Assembly (NCBI GenBank): GCA_003157895.1
Contig: PMKW01000167.1
Span: 36,203 to 56,283 of the forward strand
Length of the DNA stretch: 20,081 nt
Direction of reading: 5' to 3'
Origin: Methanoregula sp.
Lineage (GTDB): Archaea > Halobacteriota > Methanomicrobia > Methanomicrobiales > Methanospirillaceae
Shown: positions 12,165 through 18,707 of the stretch, piece after piece
How the letters are laid out: every line of letters starts with the position of its first letter
How positions within the stretch are numbered: position 1 is the first letter of the stretch
Notes under the pieces: generated by a model
The model's input: only the letters and a program-made list of their open reading frames with translations
Databases searched by the model: none
What the model was told of the DNA's origin: nothing
Position numbers and translations under genes: made by a program

Positions 12165-14348
12165 TTACGCTTTGACCGGAAAATCTGTCGGCACCCACGG
12201 GGAGACCGGCTTTTTCCCGTTTTTTCTCTCGTGGAACTGCCTGAGCGATACGGTGATATCCCGGGTAAAGGCGAAGTACCCGATCTGGGTATTCCGGCAG
12301 AGTTTCATTGCCATGTCCATGAGCCCCCGGGGGTCAGGACGGGCTTCGCCAAGCCAGATGTGGAAGATGTTACCGCCATCGACAATCGGGAAGAAGACAT
12401 GTTCGATTTCCATGCGTTTCGTAAGCGGGACATTTGCGCCGGGCGCAACGTGGGTGCCGTTTGTATAGTAGATGGGCAGATCGCGGCTCTTGCCCAGCTG
12501 TTCCAGCCCATCTTCGAGATCGCCCTTGATTACTGCTTTCGCGAAGTCGTGATAGCGCCGGTCGAGCAGGTCGGCAACCGCAAAGCGCTGTGCCGTAGTC
12601 TCGGCTGGTGTCCGCGCGAGTGCAATGGTCATGGAATTCTTGCGCGAGAGCTCCCTGCTGTAAATCTCCATTTCGGTCAAGGCCCGGATCGCGAGCCTGA
12701 AAGCCTCCTTGGACTCGTGGAGTTGTTTACCGGTATGGTGCTGGACCATCTCGTTGACCCCGACAACCCCGATAGTGTACACCAACCCTTCGAGATCGAC
12801 CGCAATGGCGCCGCGTTCGCCCGTATTGGGATCTTTGGGGCGCTGCATGGCAAACGGCATGCGGCTGTTGGCCCGGATCAGGTCCATCCAGCGGCGTTTT
12901 ATCTTGAAGATCTCGACGGCAACATCCATCAGTTTCCTGAGTTCTGAAAAAAGGCGGGCATCGTCGCCTTCGGCATTGTAGGCTGCACGCGGACAGTTCA
13001 CGGAAACGACCTGCCATGACCCCATGGAGAAGTGGCGGCCGTCATCGAAAACCAGTTTTTTATCAAAATCGGAGTCCTTGTCGGCAACGGCAGAGAACTG
13101 GTAGGCGCAGCACTGGTAGCAGGAGATACCCTTACCGGCACCCCGGTAGACCGGGAGCTGGTTGTCGTAATAGGGCGTGCCGAACTTGGACGCGAGCTCG
13201 AAGGTCATCAGGTAGAGTTCCTGGAACGTGGGAAGGTCCGGGTTTTTCCGGTTGAACTCCTCGCGCTCGGCCATGAAGTCCGGTTCAATGGAGATCTCGG
13301 GCTTGGGGAAATTGAACGGCTTGCCCCAATAATCCCCTTCGAGCATCACTTCCATCAGCGCCTTGAAGAGCAACCTGACTTCCCGCTCGAACTCGCTGTA
13401 GGTCCGTCTCGGCGCAGATTTCCCGTCCCAGATCTTACCCTTGTAGACACAGGGCTTGTCCTGCCAGAGCGTGGGAACCCCCGGGGAGAGCTGGATAGAT
13501 GAGAAGACCAGCTGACCCCCGCGGGCAACCATCATCTGGGTCATCTCGTATACGAACATCTGGACCATCTGCTTGATCTCATCGTAGGGCATGCCTTCCA
13601 TAAACGGTGCAAGGAACGTGAGGAAGTTGTAATAACCCTGTCCTCCGGCAAAGTTTGTCTGGGCTGAGCCGAGTGCCTTGACTGCGTGGAGAATTGCCAC
13701 CTCAGCCCGTTTTGCCGGGCCTGCTACGGATGCTTTCGTGCCGTTGCCGTCGGGCATAAGACCGTAGTAGAAGAAGTACCTCAGATCCCAGTCCTGGCAG
13801 AATGGCCGGGTTCCGAAATATTCGAGGTCATGAATATGCATCTCCCCGGAGAGATGGTGGTCGGCAAGGTCAGGTGGAAGCTGGAGCAGGTACTGCTCCT
13901 TTGAGATCTTGTCCGCTTTCTTCTTGTGGGAGGTCTCGGCATTCTCCTGCAGGTTTGCATTATCATGGGCTTCGAAGCCCCTGCCCACATCGATCTGGTG
14001 CGCATCGTATACCGGAGTACCTACCCGGGTGCAGACATTGCGGTACTGGATCATGCCCTTTTCAAGCAGGGTGATATTGACAATCTCCCTGATGAGCGGG
14101 CCCGAGAGGGACTTCAGTCCCATGTTCTTGATACGGTTCTCGACGTCAAGGGCGATCTCCTGTGCAGTCTCCTCGCTTGCGCCCTCATACCCGTAAAAAG
14201 TTTCAACGAGTTTGGTTTCTTCGACAATCTGACGGACAATGCGCTGGCGGTTCCATTCGATGATATGCCCGTCTGTTGTACGGACGTACGGGAGTGCCGG
14301 GACGGTGACGCCCTCAAATGTCAGCTGCTTGGTTTCCCGGTGTGCCAT
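12165..14348 (-). CDS. nrdD: Anaerobic (class III) ribonucleotide reductase lacking its glycyl-radical end
   Basis: A 727-residue NrdD, which reduces ribonucleotides to deoxyribonucleotides. An ATP-cone occupies about 20-110. The ten-stranded barrel follows, with MHIHDLEYFGTRPFCQDWD (from 170), active-site cysteines in CYQCCAYQF (C410, C413, C414), SMGSWQVVSVNCPRAAY, GVVGVNEMVQHHTG, and TNGTHVAPG ... GGNIFHIWLGE. All known NrdDs then continue from a YFxFTxDxTxC segment into a Cys4 zinc site and an RxxGY loop whose Gly carries the radical. Here GYFAFTRDITV (690-700) is followed by Ser at the first Cys position and an unrelated 27-residue Lys/Pro-rich end. No CxxC or RxxGY is present. The start codon overlaps the nrdH stop (TAATG), so the two are coupled. 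An NrdG activase is not in the window. Confidence 0.92.
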   Translation of the reverse strand: MAHRETKQLTFEGVTVPALPYVRTTDGHIIEWNRQRIVRQIVEETKLVETFYGYEGASEETAQEIALDVENRIKNMGLKSLSGPLIREIVNITLLEKGMIQYRNVCTRVGTPVYDAHQIDVGRGFEAHDNANLQENAETSHKKKADKISKEQYLLQLPPDLADHHLSGEMHIHDLEYFGTRPFCQDWDLRYFFYYGLMPDGNGTKASVAGPAKRAEVAILHAVKALGSAQTNFAGGQGYYNFLTFLAPFMEGMPYDEIKQMVQMFVYEMTQMMVARGGQLVFSSIQLSPGVPTLWQDKPCVYKGKIWDGKSAPRRTYSEFEREVRLLFKALMEVMLEGDYWGKPFNFPKPEISIEPDFMAEREEFNRKNPDLPTFQELYLMTFELASKFGTPYYDNQLPVYRGAGKGISCYQCCAYQFSAVADKDSDFDKKLVFDDGRHFSMGSWQVVSVNCPRAAYNAEGDDARLFSELRKLMDVAVEIFKIKRRWMDLIRANSRMPFAMQRPKDPNTGERGAIAVDLEGLVYTIGVVGVNEMVQHHTGKQLHESKEAFRLAIRALTEMEIYSRELSRKNSMTIALARTPAETTAQRFAVADLLDRRYHDFAKAVIKGDLEDGLEQLGKSRDLPIYYTNGTHVAPGANVPLTKRMEIEHVFFPIVDGGNIFHIWLGEARPDPRGLMDMAMKLCRNTQIGYFAFTRDITVSLRQFHERKNGKKPVSPWVPTDFPVKA

Positions 14349-14617
14349 TATTCACCTGATATTAGTCTGGATAGGTGTTCTGTGTCCAGTTTGCCTGCAG
14401 GAAAGAGATCTGCAGATGTGAAAAAATCGTCCTCCTTCTGGAGCACGGGGGCTTCGGAGACAAAAACCCCGTTTATCCGGAGTTCCGTAAGCGATTCGGC
14501 AGATGACAGGTCGCGCTCACGGTACTGGTGACCGTTCTTTTTTAAAAAACCTTTCAGCAGTTCGCAATTCGGGCAATGCTCAAGCGTATAGACAATCAGT
14601 TGCGGACTTTCCGGCAC
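14348..14617 (-). CDS. nrdH: NrdH-like glutaredoxin
   Basis: An 89-residue redoxin with the thioredoxin fold: LIVYTLEHCPNCELLKGFL puts the CPNC active site at residues 15-18, and SEAPVLQ supplies the cis-Pro strand. It starts with GTG at 14617, preceded 5 bases upstream by GGAAGGGTG. The stop TAA shares its last base with the nrdD start, so the ribosome can pass directly to nrdD. In class III reductases of the NrdD2 type, a redoxin instead of formate reduces the active site (established for some bacteria and proposed for methanogens). This neighbour suggests the same here. A TATA-like stretch on the minus strand (about 14661-14670) may drive the pair. Confidence 0.85.
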   Translation of the reverse strand: MPESPQLIVYTLEHCPNCELLKGFLKKNGHQYRERDLSSAESLTELRINGVFVSEAPVLQKEDDFFTSADLFPAGKLDTEHLSRLISGE

Positions 14618-14748
14618 AAAAACACCCTTCCTCTGTCAGCTATCCAATTGGAAGTATGTGAATAAAAAAATCTTGGTTTGTACGTGCGGATCCTGCCGGT
14701 GGTCTGGAGCGATTACCATTAGTAGGTGAATGGAATAATAGTACCGTA

Positions 14749-15288
14749 ATGGTAAGGGCGTTTATCGCACTCGAACTTCCGGGTGAAATTAAGGACCGGC
14801 TAAAAGGTGTGCAGGAGAAACTCCGGGGCGGTTCGGCGCGCCCGACCTTTGTTGAACCCGCCCTCATCCACATTACGCTCAAGTTCCTGGGTGAGGTTGC
14901 AGAAAAAGATCTCCCGCAGGTGAGTGCCGTGCTCAGGAGCGTCTCTTTTTTACCGTTTCACGTAACCGCAGGAACCGTGACGGTGAATAACCCGAAACGC
15001 CCGCATACCGTTTGGTGTACAGTCAACGACGGGGGCGCGGGAAAAAAACTCTCCCACCTGGTTGAGGAGGTTCTTGCGCCGCTCGGGTTTGAACAGGAAG
15101 TACGGGGATTCACTCCTCATGCAACGCTGGCGCGGGTGAAGGTATCCGATCCGTCACTCTTCACCATCCTCCGAGCCCTGGAGGGAACCTCCTATGGTGA
15201 CTGTATGATCCATGGGATGAAACTCAAGAAGAGTACCCTTACGCCACGGGGCCCGCTTTATGAAGACCTGCTGGAAGTGGTCTGGTGA
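14749..15288 (+). CDS. thpR: RNA 2',3'-cyclic phosphodiesterase (2H family)
   Basis: A 179-residue 2H phosphoesterase of the ThpR/LigT family, which opens 2',3'-cyclic phosphates at RNA 3' ends and can join 2'-5' RNA ends in vitro. The two catalytic HxTx motifs are HITL (41-44) and HATL (124-127), about 80 residues apart as in the family. The start MVRAFIALELPGEIK is typical. Upstream bases give no strong Shine-Dalgarno sequence at normal spacing (GGTGA lies about 18 bases away). The ATG lies inside a perfect 9-base inverted repeat. The gene overlaps cca by 4 bases (GTGA), indicating translational coupling of two RNA 3'-end enzymes. Confidence 0.93.
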   Translation: MVRAFIALELPGEIKDRLKGVQEKLRGGSARPTFVEPALIHITLKFLGEVAEKDLPQVSAVLRSVSFLPFHVTAGTVTVNNPKRPHTVWCTVNDGGAGKKLSHLVEEVLAPLGFEQEVRGFTPHATLARVKVSDPSLFTILRALEGTSYGDCMIHGMKLKKSTLTPRGPLYEDLLEVVW

Positions 15289-16652
15289 AGCATCTCCCCC
15301 TTGAAGAAGAAGTTCTTGCCACCCTCCGCCCGACACAGCAGGAGCGCGACCATGTCTGCGGACTTGCCGGGCGCCTACTTGCATTGATAGCCGGGAGCGG
15401 GAAGGCGCAGGGGATGGTCGTGGGTTCAGTTGCCCGGCACACGTGGCTGCGTGGCGACCGGGATCTCGATGTGTTCATGCTCTTTGATCCCACCCTGCCA
15501 CGGGAAGAACTCGAATTGCAGGGCCTTGCCCTCGCCCGCTCGGTTGCAGGAACTTATACGGATAAGTTGCACGAAAAATATGCCGAACACCCGTACATCA
15601 ATGCGAATATCGACGACGTGGATGTGGACCTTGTTCCGTGCTACAAGGTTGACAGCGCAACCAGGATCCAGAGCGCTGTGGACCGGACACCGTTCCATAC
15701 CCGGTATATTACAGACAGGATAAACGGTCTGATAGATGATGTGCTGTTATTGAAGCGGTTCACCAAAGCCGGCGGGATTTACGGGTCTGACCAGATGACC
15801 GAAGGGTTTTCCGGGTACCTGTGCGAACTGCTTGTCCTCCATTACGGTGGGTTTACCCCACTTCTTGAAGCGGCTGCCGGATGGCGACCACATATTGTTA
15901 TCGATATCGAACACCATATGGCAAAGGAATTTGACGAGCCGCTGGTCGTGATCGATCCTGTTGATCCGCGGCGTAATGTTGCCGCCGCGGTCTCTCTTGA
16001 CAAGATGGCGGGATTTGTGGAGCTTGCCCGAGGGTATCTCGCATCCCCCTCTGATGTTTTTTTTGCCCATCCGCCCGGGCGCTGCATCTTAAAGCAGGAA
16101 CTTGCGGCTGTAATCCGGGAGCGGAAAACCTTCGTGTACGCTATCGTATTTGCCACACCCCCGTACATCCCTGAGGTAGTTGTTCCCCAGCTGAAGCGCA
16201 GCCTGTTATCGGTATGTGAACTTCTTGAGCGCAATGGTTTTGCGGTCCATCATGCGGATTACGATATGCAGCCGGAACAGTGCATGTTCCTCTTCGAGCT
16301 GCTTGTCGGAGAACTCCCTTCTATCCGACGGCATGCCGGCCCGCCGGTATGGAACCGCGTCAATGCCGACAAGTTCCGGGAAAAGCACCTTGCCGAACGG
16401 GCTGCCGGGCCTTACATTGCTGAGGGAAGGTATGAGATGGAACTACCCCGTGTATATACCACGGCAAAAGGTCTGCTCTCTTCACAGGAACTTCTGATAA
16501 CCGCAAGCCTTGGCAAGCATATCCGTTTGTCTCTTGAGAGCAGGTGGACTCTTTTGGAGGGAGCAGACTGCTGGCAGGAGGAGTTCGCACCGTTTATTGC
16601 TGGTTTCTTCGACCGGTGTTCCCCCCTTGTCAGGATCCTGCGGAAACGGTAG
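15285..16652 (+). CDS. cca: Archaeal CCA-adding enzyme (tRNA nucleotidyltransferase)
   Basis: A 455-residue class I (archaeal) CCA-adding enzyme, which builds or repairs the 3' CCA of tRNA without a template. The nucleotidyltransferase signature is GSVARHTWLRGDRDLDVF (from 47), with catalytic Asp60 and Asp62 and a third carboxylate in VDVDLVPCY (Asp115 most likely). The tRNA-binding central domain has LLKRFTKAGGIYGSDQMTEGFSGYLCELL, the normal archaeal sequence, and length matches the family. The start is GTG within the thpR stop (GTGA). Both tRNA genes in this window lack encoded CCA and therefore need this enzyme. Confidence 0.96.
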   Translation: MKHLPLEEEVLATLRPTQQERDHVCGLAGRLLALIAGSGKAQGMVVGSVARHTWLRGDRDLDVFMLFDPTLPREELELQGLALARSVAGTYTDKLHEKYAEHPYINANIDDVDVDLVPCYKVDSATRIQSAVDRTPFHTRYITDRINGLIDDVLLLKRFTKAGGIYGSDQMTEGFSGYLCELLVLHYGGFTPLLEAAAGWRPHIVIDIEHHMAKEFDEPLVVIDPVDPRRNVAAAVSLDKMAGFVELARGYLASPSDVFFAHPPGRCILKQELAAVIRERKTFVYAIVFATPPYIPEVVVPQLKRSLLSVCELLERNGFAVHHADYDMQPEQCMFLFELLVGELPSIRRHAGPPVWNRVNADKFREKHLAERAAGPYIAEGRYEMELPRVYTTAKGLLSSQELLITASLGKHIRLSLESRWTLLEGADCWQEEFAPFIAGFFDRCSPLVRILRKR

Positions 16653-16666
16653 GGATCTGAGGAGGG

Positions 16667-16692
16667 TTTCGGATTAACAGGAAAATCCGAAA
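16667..16692 (+). terminator. Hairpin after cca
   Basis: TTTCGGATT (16667-16675) pairs perfectly with AATCCGAAA (16684-16692) around an 8-base loop, 15 bases past the cca stop. It is followed by an A-run, not T, so it may act as an RNA-end hairpin more than a classic terminator. Confidence 0.35.
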
Positions 16693-16730
16693 AAAAGAAC
16701 TGAAAATGTATTAATTTCGCTGACACGAAG

Positions 16731-16784
16731 CCCCCCTCTTGTGCCATCAGTCCCCCGTAAGGGGACGGGGCGCATTGCGATGCC
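16731..16784 (-). repeat. REP-like palindromic element, copy C (inverted)
   Basis: Read on the minus strand it opens GGCATCGCAATGCGCCCC, identical to copy A over 18 bases. The stem then is GTCCCC/GGGGAC where copy A has GCCCC/GGGGC. Both sides changed together, so pairing is kept. It ends GGCACAAGAGGGG, parallel to GGCGCAAGGGG in A and B. Confidence 0.75.
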
Positions 16785-16836
16785 GATGTACTTACTGTAC
16801 ACAAAAAACAGAGGATTTCTGGAAAGGTAATTCCGA

Positions 16837-16887
16837 GGCATCATACGCGCCCCCGCCTCCAACGGGGGCAGGGCTGGCGCAAGGGGG
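16837..16887 (+). repeat. REP-like palindromic element, copy B
   Basis: GGCATCATAC leads into a hairpin with GCGCC/GGCGC, CCC/GGG and GCCTCC/GGGGGC around loop AAC. Relative to copy A it has one C-to-T change and one added G, which together still pair (T-G wobble). It lies 52 bases from copy C in opposite orientation, between the convergent cca and FrhB-like genes. Confidence 0.85.
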
Positions 16888-16926
16888 TAATATTTTTACC
16901 TGAATAATATCGATCGGCAAAATTGG

Positions 16927-16933
16927 AAAAAAA
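16927..16933 (-). terminator. T-run terminator of the glutamate synthase operon
   Basis: On the minus strand the stop codon at 16934-16936 is followed at once by seven T, an archaeal oligo-T terminator. Confidence 0.55.
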
Positions 16934-17956
16934 TTACTTTTGGGTATTTTTTCTGATTTTTGCCGTCGCCAGTTTCTCGATCGCTGCCAGGTCCGCACCG
17001 GTCCCCAGGGTGAGTTTGTTGTTCCGGACTGCACTGTCGACAAATCCTTTACCCGCAGACGTACGGATAACCAGCGTAGTTGTCCCTGCCGGGGTTCCGA
17101 CAGATCCGGCAGAAATATCTGAGAGAACTGCAGTCAGGTCGGTGCAATAGTGACAGCCTTTCCGGATGCAGGTCTCCAGTTCAGCGAGCGGAACAGTGGT
17201 TGTACTGCCGTCCTGTTTAAGGATCTCAAGTTTTCCCCTGACATCCAGTTTTCGGATCTCGTGAGGGTCGAGCTGGTAATGGGTCCGGAGTTTTCCCTGC
17301 ATGAGTGCAGTATAATCGAAGGTTTCGGTACAGAACAGGCCGATGACAAGACGGATCGATTTTGCATAGGGTTTGAGGAGGTCATTCTCGCTCGTGCGGA
17401 TCCTTGCAAGCGCCTGGACTGCACAGGGAACGCCGACAACGGCAATATGCCGGAATTTCCGTTCCACAACAGCATTCTTGAGAGCTGCAAGAAGAGGCAC
17501 CCACCAGCTGTAGCGGCTGCCTGCCTGCTGGATGAGGACGTCCGACCGGGTGATGATAACCGATGATGGTCTTAAGGACCACCGATCCTCGGTAACGGTT
17601 ACTACCGCATCGATGAGGCCTTCATCAAGTGCATTTGCAAGGATAGCGGTGACTGCACCGCCGCTCTGCCGGTGTGAGACCTCGAATGCCGCTTTTGCCG
17701 GAACCAGTTCAAGGTAATTTCCCAATGTATCAGCCGGCTGGCTGCCGGTCCGCGGGCAGGCATCATAACACGCCCCGCACCGGACATTGTCGGTTGCCTG
17801 TTTACAGTATCCCGTAGTCTGCGGGCTTGTTACCATCTCCCCTTCGGCAAAGGAGAGGGCATCTGCCGGGCAGACTGCCACGCAGGCACCGCAGCCCGAG
17901 CATTTCCCGGTATCCCAGACCTCGCTTTTCAAATCAAGATAACTTTTCTCTGCCAT
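16934..17956 (-). CDS. F420 hydrogenase/dehydrogenase beta-subunit-like protein (FrhB family)
   Basis: A 340-residue iron-sulfur flavoprotein of the FrhB/FdhB/FpoF family, whose members exchange electrons between F420 and iron-sulfur clusters through FAD. The ferredoxin part has Cys19, Cys22, Cys25 and Cys29 (CSGCGACVAVCP) and a second set at 51, 60, 63 and 67 (CGACYDACP). The family core follows: RQSGGAVTAILANAL, GSRYSWWVPLLAAL, VGVPCAVQALARIR, GLFCTETFDY, and GCHYCTDLTAVLSDISAGSVG near the end. I start at ATG 17956, which has GGAGTGA upstream and lies 5 bases after the previous gene. ATG 17971 is an alternative that overlaps that gene. Position as last gene of the glutamate synthase operon suggests it feeds F420H2 electrons to glutamate synthase (inference). 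Confidence 0.85.
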   Translation of the reverse strand: MAEKSYLDLKSEVWDTGKCSGCGACVAVCPADALSFAEGEMVTSPQTTGYCKQATDNVRCGACYDACPRTGSQPADTLGNYLELVPAKAAFEVSHRQSGGAVTAILANALDEGLIDAVVTVTEDRWSLRPSSVIITRSDVLIQQAGSRYSWWVPLLAALKNAVVERKFRHIAVVGVPCAVQALARIRTSENDLLKPYAKSIRLVIGLFCTETFDYTALMQGKLRTHYQLDPHEIRKLDVRGKLEILKQDGSTTTVPLAELETCIRKGCHYCTDLTAVLSDISAGSVGTPAGTTTLVIRTSAGKGFVDSAVRNNKLTLGTGADLAAIEKLATAKIRKNTQK

Positions 17957-17961
17957 CGCTC

Positions 17962-18705
17962 TCACTCCCATGTATACTTGTTTGCAAACGGCCGTGCACT
18001 GGTAGCGGCGATACGGGTGTATTCCGATGCAAGCAGAGGTCCAGCATCAATGCCGAATGTTTTAGCAAAATCCTCAATAATGGGGCGGATCATCTCTTTC
18101 TGCTCCTCTGTAACCGGTGCCTGCCGTGACCCGTTCCCGAGACAGAGATCGTCAACCGGGCCACGGACAAAGATCTCCCCCCCATGGATGCCGCTGCCAA
18201 CGCCCTGCTCCGAAATAGGCCGGGCACCTTTGATCCCGAGGACGATGATGATCCCCCCGGCCATGGATTCACCCAGGAAGGCACGGGCACTGCCGCCTAC
18301 TACGAGAATGGGGCGTTTTTCCAGGTACCGCTTCATATGAATGCCTCCCCGGTAGCCGATGTTGTCCCGGACATAGATCCGGCCGCCCCGCATGCTGTGG
18401 GCTACGGCATCGCCGGCACTCCCATGGATGACAACCCTGCCCTTGTCCATGGTATTGGCAGGTGCATGGTCGGCATTTCCGTGAACGACAATCGTCGGCC
18501 CGCTCATGAACATGGCAAGGTCGCCTCCGGGAACCCCGTTGATGGTGATGGTCACATCTTCCCCGCGAAGCCCGTCACCGATGAACCGCTGGCCGAGCAC
18601 GTTGTTGATGACGATATCCTTTGTCCCCCGGGCAACTTCCTGCCGGATCTGCTGGTTCAGCGGGGTGTAATGGAGATTTTTTGCATCGATGGTTACTGTG
18701 CTCAT
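17962..18705 (-). CDS. Archaeal glutamate synthase, GXGXG subunit
   Basis: A 247-residue protein made of the GXGXG beta-helix domain that is the C-terminal part of the large subunit of bacterial glutamate synthase; in archaea it is a separate subunit. Repeated turns are visible: GQRFIGDGLRGEDVTITINGVPGG, GPTIVVHGNADHAP, DKGRVVIHGSAGDAVAHSMRGG, GGIHMKRYLEKRPILVVGGSA, and GESMAGGIIIVLGI. It starts 2 bases after the stop of the FMN subunit gene and ends 5 bases before the FrhB-like gene, so the three are one operon. The beta-helix is structural and helps couple the ammonia tunnel and active sites in the bacterial enzyme; the same role is likely here. Confidence 0.92.
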   Translation of the reverse strand: MSTVTIDAKNLHYTPLNQQIRQEVARGTKDIVINNVLGQRFIGDGLRGEDVTITINGVPGGDLAMFMSGPTIVVHGNADHAPANTMDKGRVVIHGSAGDAVAHSMRGGRIYVRDNIGYRGGIHMKRYLEKRPILVVGGSARAFLGESMAGGIIIVLGIKGARPISEQGVGSGIHGGEIFVRGPVDDLCLGNGSRQAPVTEEQKEMIRPIIEDFAKTFGIDAGPLLASEYTRIAATSARPFANKYTWE

Positions 18706-18707
18706 CG

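Noticed and set aside
12165..12470. Frameshift hiding the NrdD glycyl-radical domain
   Set aside because: The other two frames through this region and up to 11990 contain no CxxC pair or RxxGY-like loop, so a simple frameshift does not explain the loss.
16731..16887. Insertion sequence with terminal inverted repeats
   Set aside because: Only 52 bases separate the two elements and no transposase is present. An REP-type pair or tiny MITE fits better.
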